The notes under the pieces are model-generated. The model was not told the origin of the DNA, searched no databases, and saw nothing but the letters and a program-made list of their open reading frames with translations. 64,000 nucleotides of DNA, from contig NZ_JAGEOK010000021.1 in assembly GCF_017573545.1 (NCBI RefSeq), forward strand, positions 1 through 64,000. Direction: 5' to 3'. Made by a program: the position numbers and the translations under genes. This document shows positions 26,462 to 36,886 of the stretch, one piece after another (the stretch's first letter is position 1; each line of letters begins with the position of its first letter). The DNA comes from Actinomadura nitritigenes. GTDB taxonomy: Bacteria; Actinomycetota; Actinomycetes; Streptosporangiales; Streptosporangiaceae.

Positions 26462-28583
26462 ATGCCCGAGGCGCTGCCCCTGCAGCCCGGTGACCCGCGA
26501 CGGCTCGGCTCGTACGAGGTCACGGGCCGGCTGGGCGTCGGCGAGCAGGGCGCCGTCTTCCTCGGCCGGGACCCTGCGGGCGGCCTCGTCGCCGTGAAGC
26601 TCCTGCACGTCCGGCTGAGCGGCGAGCCCGTGGCGCGCTCCCGGTTCGCCAACGCCTTCGCGTCCGCCCAGAAGGTCTCAGGCTTCTGCACGGCGGCGAT
26701 CCTCAGCGCCGATGTGGAGGGCGACCGTCCCTACGTGGTGAGCGAGTGGGTGGACGGGCCTTCCCTGCAGCAGCTCGTGGACGAGGAGGGGAAGCGCGGC
26801 GGCGCCGTGGTGGAACGCGTGGCCGTCGGTGCGGCGGTCGCGCTGGCCGCCGTCCACCGGGCGGGCGCCGTCCACCACGGCCTGAAGCCGGGGAACATCC
26901 TGCTCGGCAGGAACGGCCCCCGGATGTCGGACTTCGGGATAGCGCGCGCGCTGGAGGCCGTTAACGCCGCGCCCACCGGACGCATCACCGAAGACCCCGC
27001 CTACAAGGCGCCCGAGCAACTCAGCGGCAGCGGCATAGGCCCCGCCGCCGACGTCTTCGCCTGGGCCGCCACCATGCTCTTCGCGGCGACGGGCAAGGCG
27101 CCCTTCGGGGACGGCTCCCCGTCGGAGGTGATGCAGCACATCATCTACGAGGAGCCGGACCTGTCGGAGGCACCGCCGTCCCTGCGAGACGTGATGCGCG
27201 ACGCGTTCGCCAAGGACCCCGCCGCGCGTCCCACCGCCAAGCAGGTACTCGAACGGCTCCTGGGGGAGAGCAGCGCGCTCGCTGGGCGCCTGCCCGCATC
27301 GATGCTGGACGAGGGCCGTGCGCTCGCCACGAGCGCCGTACCGGCCGCGCAGGCCACCCCGCCGCCCCCTCAGCCTCCGGCGCAGCCGCCGGTCCAAGCG
27401 CCGCCGCTCGCCGGCCTGGGGCAGCCCCTCAGGTCGCCCTCACCGCAAGGGCCCTCCGCACAGGTGCCGCCACCACCGCAAGGGCCGCCGCCGCAGGGGC
27501 CGCCACCCGGCGCCGGGCCGGCGCCCATGCCGCCGGGGCCGCCACGCTCGCCTATGGGCGTCCCCATGGGGACATCGCCTTCTCCTGTGGGCGGTCCCGT
27601 CGGCGCACCCATGGTCGCCCCTCAGGGTCCGCCGCCCCAGCAGGAATTCATGCCCCCGCCTCCCGGCAACGCGCCCGGGACGCAGCCGCCGCCCACGACG
27701 GCCCGGCACGCGTTCCAGCCGCCGCCGTCACGTCCCTTCCGGAAGCTCTCACAGTTCCTGTCCTCTACTTCGCTGGGGAAGGACAAGCAGAAGCCCGAGC
27801 CGGAAGGCCCCGCCGGTTCCGGCGGCCCGGCGCCGTCCGTGCCTGATCTGGACCCGGCCGCCTTCGAGGCGACCACCACGTTCAACGTGGTCGCCCCGTC
27901 GGCGGACGCCACGGCCACGTTGAGCGCCGTCCCCGAGCCCCCCGGCCGGCACGACCCCGCCCCGACCGCCATGTTCGACCCCCTCGACATGCCGGACGCG
28001 CCGGACGCGCCGGACTCGACGACGGCGTCGCACCTGATCCCCGGCCTGCGGGCCGAGCAGGGCGGCGGTGGCGACCGGAAGGGGTCGGCGCTCCTGGCCC
28101 TCGGCCGGATGCGCCGTCCCAGCAACCACGTCCTGGGCGTGGCGCTGTCGCTCGTCATCGGCGTCGGCGTGGGCATCGCCATCATCGTGCTCGTGCTGTG
28201 GCCGCAGCTGAAGGACGACGGCGACCCGCCCACCAACCAGACCAACGCGTCCGCCAACCAGCCGGTGAGCACGGTCCCCGGCCCGTTCGCGGGGACCTGG
28301 AAGGGCACGGTGGTGAACGCCGGCCAGCACGCGTCCTTCCCCGTCGAGGTGACGTTCCAGACCGGGGCCACCACCGCGCGCGGTGTACCCGCGGGAGCGC
28401 TGCACCGGGACGCTCACGCTCAAGAGCGGCACGCAGAGCAACCTGACCATGGACCTCGCCATCCCGGCGCCCTGCACGTCCGGGACCGTCCAGATCAAGC
28501 GGATGCCGGACGGGACGCTCCAGTACGCGTGGAGCAGGCCCGGCACGAAGCTCGCCTACTCCGGGAAGCTGTCGCGCGGCTGA
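26462..28583 (+). pseudogene. Ser/Thr protein kinase-like membrane protein lacking the HRD aspartate, with a C-terminal frameshift
   Basis: Start ATG with GGAGG eight bases upstream. N-terminal kinase fold: glycine loop GRLGVGEQGAVF, lysine in VAVKLL (about K46), DFG at about D157 and APEQ. The catalytic loop reads VHHGLKPGNILL, so the aspartate of HRDLKPxN is replaced by glycine (about residue 140); the protein is probably a pseudokinase. A long Pro/Gly/Gln linker follows, then one membrane span (about 554-578) and a short extracytoplasmic beta domain. Near 28374-28385 the frame shifts: the natural C-terminus (RERCTGTLTLKSGTQSNLTM ... SRPGTKLAYSGKLSRG) continues in another frame to 28583. 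Without correction the ORF reads an Arg/His-rich tail to 28621. It is therefore listed as frameshifted; a sequencing error is equally possible. Corrected length would be about 706 aa. Confidence 0.75.
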
Positions 28584-28787
28584 CCCCGCCCGCGCGCGAC
28601 CGGATCGGAACCGTCTCTTGAGGTGGCCTTCCGGTTGACGGCCGACTCCGGCCGCCGCGCGACCCGTCCAACCCGTCCGCTTTGCGGCCTATTTCGGGAT
28701 AGTTCCGCTAGGGTTTCCCCTCGATCGAATTCCCGATCTTCTGACGGGCCGCCGAGAGCGCGGCCCCCCGGCAGAAGGAGACACGCC

Positions 28788-29954
<1,167 letters not shown>

Positions 29955-29969
29955 CCCTCCCGTAGGATG

Positions 29970-29998
29970 GCCCGGCCCCCCATGGGGGCCGGGCTTCT
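29970..29998 (+). terminator. Protease gene terminator
   Basis: Perfect 11-base stem GCCCGGCCCCC and GGGGGCCGGGC with loop CAT, followed by TTCT, 16 bp after the protease stop. Confidence 0.75.
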
Positions 29999-30117
29999 GG
30001 GCGTTGAACCGTCCCACCCGTCACAGCCGTTTAACCTTGGCGAGGACAAGGACGGCCCCCTCGCCGTCCGTTGGCATTCGGCCGGGCGCCCCCGGGTCCG
30101 GCCGGAGAGGAGCAGAC

Positions 30118-31074
30118 GTGGAGTCCCCCACCTCCACCCTCCGGAGACGAACCCGGCGCGCGGCCCTGGCCCTCATCGCCGTCGCCCTGCCGCTGGCCGG
30201 CACCGCCGCCCCCTCCTCCGCCGCGCCGCGCACCCCCGCCGCACTGCCGTCCGACCCCGGCGACAGCGGCAAGTTCGCCAGGATGAACGCCCAGATCGCC
30301 AAGCTCGACAAGGCCTACGGCGGCGACCTCGCCAAGCTGAAGGACGCCCAGTACGCCGCGAAGAAGGCGCTGCAGAAGTCCGAGAGCCTGCAGGGCGACC
30401 TCAACGACGCCCGCTCCCTCGTCGCCCAGATGGCCGCCACCCAGTACATGACGGACGGCCAGGGCCCCACCATCTCCATGCTCGCCGCCGGCAACCCGTC
30501 CGACATGCTGAGCGGCTACACCCTCATCGAGCACCTCTCGCAGAACAAGACGGCGAAGGTCGCGCAGATCGGCAAGCTCGTCGACGAGCAGGCCAAGGCG
30601 CACACCCAGGCCCAGCAGAAGATCACCGAGCTGCAGAAGGAGATCAAGGACCTCCTCGGCCAGAAGAAGCGCGTCGAGGCCCTGGTCAAGAAGTACAAGC
30701 CGCAGTCACCGAGCGTCGGCATGGGCGGCGTCACCCCGCGCATGATGAACGTCAAGACCGTCATCGACCAGGAAGAGGGCCCCTTCCCCACGATCGGCTG
30801 CGTCCGCACCACCGGCGACCCGCAGGACCACGGCACCGGCCACGCCTGCGACTTCATGGTCACCACCGGCGGTGTCATGGCCACCGGCGCCGCCAAGGCC
30901 CACGGCGACGCCACGGCCGCCTACGCCATCGCCCACGCGAGCGCCCTCGGCATCAAGTACATCATCTGGCGCCAGCGCATCTACGACCTCCGCAGCCCCG
31001 GCTGGCGCATGATGGAGAACCGCGGCGGCGTGACCGCCAACCACTTCGACCACGTCCACATTTCGGTCTTCTGA
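30118..31074 (+). CDS. Secreted coiled-coil protein with M15/VanY-like (ARB_07466-type) C-terminal domain
   Basis: Exported protein of 318 aa. GTG start with GGAGAGGAG upstream. Sec signal (ALALIAVALPLAGTAAPSSAA), then about 140 residues of coiled coil rich in Lys, Gln and Ala (FARMNAQIAKLDKAYGGDLA ... LQKEIKDLLGQKKRVEALVKKY). The C-terminal domain has GHACDFMVTTGG and ends HFDHVHISVF, the HxxxxxxD ... HxH pattern of M15-type D,D-peptidases and the ARB_07466 fold. The arrangement is that of actinobacterial cell-wall hydrolases with an autoinhibitory coiled coil. Peptidoglycan hydrolysis is inferred. Confidence 0.85.
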   Translation: MESPTSTLRRRTRRAALALIAVALPLAGTAAPSSAAPRTPAALPSDPGDSGKFARMNAQIAKLDKAYGGDLAKLKDAQYAAKKALQKSESLQGDLNDARSLVAQMAATQYMTDGQGPTISMLAAGNPSDMLSGYTLIEHLSQNKTAKVAQIGKLVDEQAKAHTQAQQKITELQKEIKDLLGQKKRVEALVKKYKPQSPSVGMGGVTPRMMNVKTVIDQEEGPFPTIGCVRTTGDPQDHGTGHACDFMVTTGGVMATGAAKAHGDATAAYAIAHASALGIKYIIWRQRIYDLRSPGWRMMENRGGVTANHFDHVHISVF

Positions 31075-31081
31075 CCGCCGA

Positions 31082-31690
31082 ATGGGCTTCTGGGGCACCC
31101 TCGCCTTCGTCCGATCCCCTCGTCCCGCGGGGACGCTGGACGCGCTGTCCTCTTGGGCCGCCCTCGGCATGGCCTCCTGGCAGCACGGGGACGGCTGGCA
31201 ATGCGTCCAGTTCCGCCACGACCAATACCTCGATTGGCGCACGGTGCTCATCGAGGTGATGCACGAGACCGCCCGGCCCGTGCTCGGCGCCTTCGTCCTC
31301 GACAGCGACGGCGCGTGCGTCCTCGGCGCCGACCCCGTGAACGGCCCCTGGTCGGCGGTGCTCGAGATGGAAGGCGTCCTGGCGCACCTGGTCGTTCCGG
31401 TCATCGAGTGGGTGGACGGCGAGGAGACCCCTCGCATGCTCGACGACGATCCGGAGTACCTGCGGGAACGCGAACGTTTGCGCACGGCGCTCACCGACAT
31501 GTGCGGCCCGGTCGAGGACATCGCCCGCCGCGCTATCCGTTGGTCCGCAGAGGCGGGGTACCGCGCCGAAGCCGAACCCGTCGTGCGGGCCCTCAGCGCC
31601 ACGGGCGGCTTTGTCGAAGAGGTCTTCGAGGAGCTCTGCAAAGCCCTCGGAATCCCCGCCGCCCGGCAGGACCCCGCCCGTCCGGGATGA
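31082..31690 (+). CDS. Hypothetical protein
   Basis: Protein of 202 aa, not recognised. Cytoplasmic, acidic, Trp-rich N-terminal half (WAALGMASWQHGDGWQCVQF, YLDWRTVLIEVMHETARPVL) with a helical C-terminus (VVRALSATGGFVEEVFEEL). It begins seven bases after the previous stop without a clear ribosome site, so translation may depend on re-initiation. GC3 pattern supports coding. Confidence 0.62.
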   Translation: MGFWGTLAFVRSPRPAGTLDALSSWAALGMASWQHGDGWQCVQFRHDQYLDWRTVLIEVMHETARPVLGAFVLDSDGACVLGADPVNGPWSAVLEMEGVLAHLVVPVIEWVDGEETPRMLDDDPEYLRERERLRTALTDMCGPVEDIARRAIRWSAEAGYRAEAEPVVRALSATGGFVEEVFEELCKALGIPAARQDPARPG

Positions 31691-31728
31691 AGGGCGACCG
31701 CCTCAGGCGCGGGCGGGGGGCGAGGCGA

Positions 31729-32224
31729 TCAGGTTCGTTCGCCTTCTTCGGTCTTGAAGGTGCGGAAGCCTCGGCGGTGGTAGTTGGGGAGGGCGCTGGG
31801 GTGGTCGAAGGACGAGGTGTGGAGCCACACCCGGGCGGCCGTCGGGGACAGTTCCCACGCGTGCTGAATTCCCAGGGTCAGCGCGTAGCCGCCGAGGCCC
31901 TTGCCGACGAAGTCGGGGAGCAGGCCCGAAGCTCTTGATCTCGACCTCGTGGTCCTGGGGGTCGTAGGCGACGATGCCGGCGTGGTCGTCGGTGAAGGAC
32001 AGCAGGCCGAACGCCCGGCGGGGGTTCTCGTCGAACCAGGCCCGCCATTCGTCGGGGGTGCGGCGGGAGCTTCTCCAGCCGTACGGGGCGCCGACGCGGG
32101 CGAGGACGTCCGGGACGAGGGGCGAGGTCCGGTCCAGGGGTTCCAGGACCAGGCCGGGGACGGGGGCGGCCGCGACCAGCTGCGCGCGGTCGGTCATCTC
32201 GACGTACGTCACGATCTCCTTCAC
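31729..32224 (-). pseudogene. GNAT acetyltransferase, frameshifted
   Basis: The N-terminal two thirds (MKEIVTYVEMTDRAQLVAAA ... GLLSFTDDHAGIVAYDPQDH) read in one frame, and the family C-terminus (LLPDFVGKGLGGYALTLGIQ ... NYHRRGFRTFKTEEGERT) in another. The switch is near 31930 in GGGCCTG; removing one base would restore a 164-aa protein with acetyl-CoA motif VGKGLGGYAL and the GNAT ending YHRRGF. The GTG start overlaps the stop of the preceding GNAT gene by four bases (GTGA), so the pair were an operon. Either a pseudogene or a one-base sequence error. Confidence 0.7.
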
Positions 32225-32739
32225 ACCCGCAGGCTACGGCGCGGACGCAGTTCGCGGCGGTAGCGGAGTTCGTCGACGGCGGTGCCGCGGACGGTCCGGC
32301 GGCGGGTCTCGCCGGTGAAGGCCCAGCCGGCGGCCTCGTAGAAGGCGCAGGCGCGCCGGTTGCCGTCGAGGACCCAGAGGACGGCGCTTTCGTAGCCAAG
32401 GCCGGAAAGGGCGTTGAGGGCGTGCGCGTGGAGTGCGCCGCCGATCCCTTGCCGCCAATGTGACTCGGCCACGTGCAGGGCCAGCAGTTCGCCCGTGTGA
32501 GGGACGTCGTGTGACGGGCCGGTCTCGGCGAAGGCCACCATGGCGGGCGTGGTGACGAACGTGGTGCGGGACGGGTCGCGGAGCCTTTCGCGCCACCGGT
32601 GCTCGCGTTCGGCGGGGTCGTAGGCGGCGAGGAAGCCGTCCGGGAGGAGGCCGCGGTAGGCGGCACGGTACGAGGACAGGTGCAGGCGGGCGATCGCGGG
32701 AGCGTCGGCCTCAGTGGCAGTTCGGATCGCGCGGGACAT
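32221..32739 (-). CDS. GNAT family N-acetyltransferase
   Basis: Acetyltransferase of 172 aa. N-terminus IRTATEADAPAIARLHLSSYRAAYRG is the usual GNAT opening; the CoA loop is HVAESHWRQGIGGALHAHAL (pattern V-x-x-x-x-RQGIG-x-A) and the end NRRACAFYEAAGWAFTGETR is classical. Substrate unknown. It follows purL on the same strand behind a strong terminator and is coupled to the frameshifted GNAT. Confidence 0.88.
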   Translation of the reverse strand: MSRAIRTATEADAPAIARLHLSSYRAAYRGLLPDGFLAAYDPAEREHRWRERLRDPSRTTFVTTPAMVAFAETGPSHDVPHTGELLALHVAESHWRQGIGGALHAHALNALSGLGYESAVLWVLDGNRRACAFYEAAGWAFTGETRRRTVRGTAVDELRYRRELRPRRSLRV

Positions 32740-32757
32740 GCCTCACGAAAATACGAG

Positions 32758-32782
32758 AAGGGCGCCCCCTTGGGGCGCCCTT
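32758..32782 (-). terminator. purL intrinsic terminator
   Basis: Perfect 11-base stem AAGGGCGCCCC and GGGGCGCCCTT with a three-base loop, 15 bp past the purL stop. On the minus strand it is followed by CTCGTATTTTC, giving a T run. Confidence 0.8.
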
Positions 32783-32797
32783 CCGTGGTCGTGCGGG

Positions 32798-35700
32798 TCA
32801 GTTCGCGTAGCTGGGGAGCATGCGCTCGTTGGCCTCGCGGAGTTCGGCGAGGGGGATGGAGAACAGCTCCTGCTGGTCGCCCTCCGGGCCGCGCCCCGCG
32901 ACGTTCAGCGCGTCGCCGCCGGCGACGCCGATCTGGGTGACCGGGACGCCCGCCGACTCGCAGAGGGCCGCCAGGCGGGCCTCGCCGCCGGGACGGACCG
33001 CGACCATGGCGCGGGCCACCGACTCGCTGAACAGCGTGACGAACGGGTCGCCGGGCAGGGTGATCCGGGCGCCGAGGCCGCCGCGCAGGCAGGACTCCAC
33101 CAGGGTCTGCGACAGGCCGCCGTCCGACAGGTCGTGGACGGCCGTCAGGAGGCCCTCGCGGATCGCGGTGACCATGACGGACGCCAGGGCCGCCTCCGCC
33201 TTCAGGTCGACCAGCGGCGGCAGGCCGCCGAGGTGGTTGTAGACGACGTGCGCCCATTCGGAGCCGCCGAACTCCTCGCGGGTCTCGCCGAGCAGCGCGA
33301 TCGTGGCGCCGTCGGAGGTGAGCGCCATGTCCACGCGGCGGCGGACGTCGTCGTGGACGCCGAGGACGCCGATGACCGGGGTCGGGTTGATCGGCGTGGT
33401 GCCGGTCTGGTTGTAGAAGCTGACGTTGCCGCCGGTCACCGGGATGCCGAGGTACTGGCAGGCGTCCGCGAGGCCCTCGACGGCGCGGGCGAACTGCCAC
33501 ATGACGCCCGGGTCCTCCGGGGAGCCGAAGTTCAGGCAGTTCGTCACGGCGAGGGGGCGGGCGCCGGTGGCGGCCACGTTGCGGTACGCCTCGGACAGCG
33601 CGAGCTGCGCGCCCGAGTACGGGTCGAGCCGGGTGTAGCGGCCGTTGCCGTCCAGGGACAGCGAGATGCCGAGGCCCGACTCGTCGTCGATCCGGACGAC
33701 GCCCGCGTTGTCCGGCATGGCGAGGACGGTGTTGCCCAGCACGTACCGGTCGTACTGCGAGGTCACCCACGTCTTGCTCGCCAGGTTCGGCGAGCCCGCG
33801 AGCCACAGCACGGTGCGGCGCAGCTCGTCGCCGTTGGACGGGCGGGTCAGCCGGCCCGGGGTGTCGGACTGGAGGGAGCCCAGGTCGTGCGGGGGCTCCA
33901 GGGGACGCTCGTAGACGGGGCCCTCGTCGGCGGCGGTGACCGGCGGGATGTCGACGATCGTCTCGCCGCGCCACGTCATGACGAGGCGGCGGGTGTCGGT
34001 GACCTGGCCGATGACGGTGGCGGGGATCTCCCAGCGGGCGCAGATCTCCATGAAGCGGTCGACCTTGTCGGGCGACACGACCGCCATCATGCGCTCCTGC
34101 GACTCGCTCATGAGGATCTCCTCAGGGCGCAGGGTCGCGTCGCGCAGCGGGACGGCGTCGAGGTCGACGTACATGCCGCCGGTGCCGGCGGCGGCCAGCT
34201 CCGTCGTCGCGCAGGAGACGCCGGCGGCGCCGAGGTCCTGGATGCCGACCACGAGGTCCTCGCGGAACAGCTCCAGGCAGCACTCGATGAGCAGCTTCTC
34301 CATGAACGGGTCGCCGACCTGGACCGACGGCCGCTTGGTGTGCGACTCCTCGTCGAAGGTCGCGGACGCGAGGACGGACGCGCCGCCGATGCCGTCCGGG
34401 CCGGTGAGGGCGCCGAACAGGATCACCTTGTTGCCGGGGCCGGGGGCCACGGCGCGCTTGATGTCCTCGTGCTTCATCACGCCGACGCAGAGGGCGTTGA
34501 CCAGCGGGTTGCCCTCGTAGCAGGCGTCGAAGACGGTCTCGCCGCCGATGTTGGGCAGGCCGAGGGAGTTGCCGTAGCCGCCGACGCCGGCGACGACGCC
34601 GGGCAGCACGCGCTGGGTGTCGGGGGCGTCGGCCGGGCCGAAGCGGAGCGAGTCCATGACGGCGATCGGGCGGGCGCCCATCGACATGATGTCGCGGACG
34701 ATCCCGCCGACGCCGGTCGCGGCGCCCTGGTACGGCTCGACGTAGGACGGGTGGTTGTGGGACTCGACCTTGAAGGTGACCGCCCAGCCCTGGCCGATGT
34801 CGACGACGCCGGCGTTCTCCCCCATGCCGACGAGCAGCTTGTCGGTCTTGGGGGCCTTGTCGCCGAACTGGCGCAGATGGACCTTGGAGCTCTTGTAGGA
34901 GCAGTGCTCGCTCCACATCACCGAGTAGATCGCCAGCTCGGCGGAGGTGGGGCGGCGGCCGAGGATGTGCCGGACGCGCTGGTACTCCTCGTCGTTCATG
35001 CCCAGCTCGACGTACGGCTGCGGGCGGTCCGGCGAGGCGGCGGCGATGGCGACGGTGTCGGTGCCGGGGTCGGCCTTGACGGACGACTCGATCGCGAGCC
35101 GGGCGCCCCCGCCGATGGCGGGCTGCGGGCCCGTCCCGGACCCGACGGCGTGCTGGGGCCCGGTGTTCGGGCCGCCGACCGCGGGCTGCGGGCCGGTGTT
35201 CGGGCCGCCGACGGCGGGCTGCGGGCCGGTGCCGGAGCCCACGGCGGGCTGCGGGCCGGTGCCCGACCCGATCGCGGGCAGCGGACCGGTCGCCGGGCCG
35301 ACGGGCGGCAGCGGCCCCGTCCCGGAGCCGACGGCCGGGAACTGGCCGGTGCCGGACGGGAACGGGCCGCTGGTGGACGGGCCGACGGCCGGGAACTGGC
35401 CGGTGTTCGATCCCACGGCGGGCTGCGGGCCCGTCCCGGAACCGATCGCGGGCAGCGGACCGGTCGCCGGGCCGACGGGCGGCAGCGGGCCGGTGTTCGG
35501 GTTCACGGCGGGCAGCGGGCCCGTCGCGGGACCGGGGACGGCCTGCGGGCTCGCGCCGGGACCCGCCCAGGGGCCGGACTGCCCCTGCGGCCCGACGGCG
35601 GGCTGCGGGCCCGTGCCGGAGCCGATGGCGGGCTGCGGGCCGGTCCCGGGGCCGGCGACGCGCTGCGGCGCGGCGGGCGGAGGCGGCGGGAACGCGGCGT

Positions 35701-36109
35701 ACTCGCTCAGGTCAGGGGTGGTGAGCGTGGGGTCGGTGTGCGGCGGCAGGGGGACGGCGACGCCCTCCTCTGCCAGCGCGCGCGCGAGGTCGTCCGAGGG
35801 GGCGCTCGTGTCCGGCGTGGTGCGTCCCGTCGCGGCCGCGTCGTCGTTCAGCACGGGTAGCGGCCCGGTGAACGGCCCCTGCGGGGCGGGCGGGGCCGGC
35901 GGTCCCTGCGGCGTCGGCGACGCGGCGGGCGAGTTGGACCGGTCCTCCTCCAGGATCGCCTCGAAGGCCTGCGTCACCGACGGGTCGACGGGCTGCAGCT
36001 CGGGGTCGTCGGCGTCGGACTTCAGCTCGTCCAGCCAGTCCAGCGACGGCTCGTCGTGCGCGGCGTCGCGCGCCGCGCGGCCGGAAGCGTTGGGCCGTTG
36101 CTCGCTCAT
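32798..36109 (-). CDS. purL: Phosphoribosylformylglycinamidine synthase II with a ~360-residue repeat-rich N-terminal extension
   Basis: Converts FGAR to FGAM with PurQ and PurS. The enzyme core starts near residue 362 (YVELGMNDEEYQRVRHILGR) and is complete: SVMWSEHCSYKSSK, GENAGVVDIGQG, FKVESHNHPSYVEPYQGAAT, GLPNIGGETVFD, QDLGAAGVSCATTE, NVSFYNQTG and AVHDLSDGGLSQTL. Total length is 1103 aa against about 740-780 for related enzymes. The extension has an acidic start (SLDWLDELKSDADDPELQPV), a Pro-rich stretch and about 15 units of TGPQPAVGSG-like decapeptides (DNA about 35108-35645). The ATG overlaps the purQ stop by four bases, so the extension begins at a coupled start and is not a separate upstream gene. 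An internal start near residue 371 would yield an ordinary PurL, so both forms are possible. Confidence 0.9.
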   Translation of the reverse strand: MSEQRPNASGRAARDAAHDEPSLDWLDELKSDADDPELQPVDPSVTQAFEAILEEDRSNSPAASPTPQGPPAPPAPQGPFTGPLPVLNDDAAATGRTTPDTSAPSDDLARALAEEGVAVPLPPHTDPTLTTPDLSEYAAFPPPPPAAPQRVAGPGTGPQPAIGSGTGPQPAVGPQGQSGPWAGPGASPQAVPGPATGPLPAVNPNTGPLPPVGPATGPLPAIGSGTGPQPAVGSNTGQFPAVGPSTSGPFPSGTGQFPAVGSGTGPLPPVGPATGPLPAIGSGTGPQPAVGSGTGPQPAVGGPNTGPQPAVGGPNTGPQHAVGSGTGPQPAIGGGARLAIESSVKADPGTDTVAIAAASPDRPQPYVELGMNDEEYQRVRHILGRRPTSAELAIYSVMWSEHCSYKSSKVHLRQFGDKAPKTDKLLVGMGENAGVVDIGQGWAVTFKVESHNHPSYVEPYQGAATGVGGIVRDIMSMGARPIAVMDSLRFGPADAPDTQRVLPGVVAGVGGYGNSLGLPNIGGETVFDACYEGNPLVNALCVGVMKHEDIKRAVAPGPGNKVILFGALTGPDGIGGASVLASATFDEESHTKRPSVQVGDPFMEKLLIECCLELFREDLVVGIQDLGAAGVSCATTELAAAGTGGMYVDLDAVPLRDATLRPEEILMSESQERMMAVVSPDKVDRFMEICARWEIPATVIGQVTDTRRLVMTWRGETIVDIPPVTAADEGPVYERPLEPPHDLGSLQSDTPGRLTRPSNGDELRRTVLWLAGSPNLASKTWVTSQYDRYVLGNTVLAMPDNAGVVRIDDESGLGISLSLDGNGRYTRLDPYSGAQLALSEAYRNVAATGARPLAVTNCLNFGSPEDPGVMWQFARAVEGLADACQYLGIPVTGGNVSFYNQTGTTPINPTPVIGVLGVHDDVRRRVDMALTSDGATIALLGETREEFGGSEWAHVVYNHLGGLPPLVDLKAEAALASVMVTAIREGLLTAVHDLSDGGLSQTLVESCLRGGLGARITLPGDPFVTLFSESVARAMVAVRPGGEARLAALCESAGVPVTQIGVAGGDALNVAGRGPEGDQQELFSIPLAELREANERMLPSYAN
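35108..35645. repeat. 30-bp-period tandem repeat within purL (TGPxPAxG units)
   Basis: Fifteen degenerate copies, mostly ten codons long, of TG-P/Q-Q/L/F-P-A/P-I/V-G-x-x. Some blocks repeat at a higher order: the series TGPLPPVGPA - TGPLPAIGSG - TGPQPAVGS appears twice. The frame is conserved across all copies, so it is coding low-complexity sequence. Confidence 0.85.
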
Positions 36110-36786
36110 GCGTTGACCAGTCTCTTGACGATCGAGGTGAAGAAGCCGAGCCCGTCGGTGGACGGGCCGGTCAGCGACTCCGCGGCGTGCTCGGGATGCG
36201 GCATGAGACCGACCACGTTGCCGGCCTCGTTGCAGATCCCGGCGATGTCGTCGAGGGAGCCGTTGGGGTTCAGGTCGAGGTAGCGGGCGACGATCCGGCC
36301 GGAGTCGGCCAGTTCGGCCAGGGTCTCGCGGTCGGCGGTGTAGCGGCCGTCCGCGTTCTTGACCGGGATCACCAGCTCCTGGCCCTCGGTGTACTCCGAG
36401 GTCCAGGCGGTGCCGGCGTTCTCGACGCGCAGCCGCTGGTCGCGGCAGACGAAGTGCAGCCCCGCGTTGGGCAGCAGCGCGCCCGGGAGCAGGTGCGACT
36501 CGCAGAGCACCTGGAAGCCGTTGCAGATGCCGAGGACCGGCAGCCCTGCCTTGGCGGCCGCGACCAGTTCGGTCATCAGCGGAGCGAACCGGGCGATCGC
36601 GCCGGCCCGCAGGTAGTCCCCGTAGGAGAACCCTCCGGGCAGCACGACCGCGTCGACCCCTTGCAGGTCGTGGTCGGCGTGCCAGAGGGCGACCGGCTCG
36701 GCGCCGGCGAGCCGCACGGCGCGCGCGGCGTCCTTGTCGTCCAGGGAACCAGGGAAGGTGATGACCCCCACCCGGGCAGCGTCCAT
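36106..36786 (-). CDS. purQ: Phosphoribosylformylglycinamidine synthase I (glutaminase subunit)
   Basis: Class I glutamine amidotransferase supplying ammonia to PurL; 226 aa. Catalytic Cys in LPVLGICNGFQVL (about C88), His/Glu in LMPHPEHAAE near the C-terminus. ITFPGSLDDKDAARAV and LPGGFSYGDYLR are family signatures. GGAGGAAC precedes the ATG. Its stop overlaps the purL start (ATGA). Confidence 0.97.
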   Translation of the reverse strand: MDAARVGVITFPGSLDDKDAARAVRLAGAEPVALWHADHDLQGVDAVVLPGGFSYGDYLRAGAIARFAPLMTELVAAAKAGLPVLGICNGFQVLCESHLLPGALLPNAGLHFVCRDQRLRVENAGTAWTSEYTEGQELVIPVKNADGRYTADRETLAELADSGRIVARYLDLNPNGSLDDIAGICNEAGNVVGLMPHPEHAAESLTGPSTDGLGFFTSIVKRLVNA

Positions 36787-36886
36787 CTGTTCTGTTCCTC
36801 CGAAATGAGGTGCGGCCGGGACGGTCGGGTCTCATCCGCCGATCACCGCTGCGCGCGTCGCACATTCCCCCCGCGCGTGTACCAAT

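Noticed and set aside
35108..35645. 30-bp periodic repeat, at first like a CRISPR array
   Set aside because: Units are coding, contiguous and in frame with purL, without spacers of constant length; no cas gene nearby.
32714..35860. 1048-codon plus-strand open frame opposite purL
   Set aside because: Shadow of purL; the decapeptide repeats produce a long open frame on the other strand but no recognisable protein.
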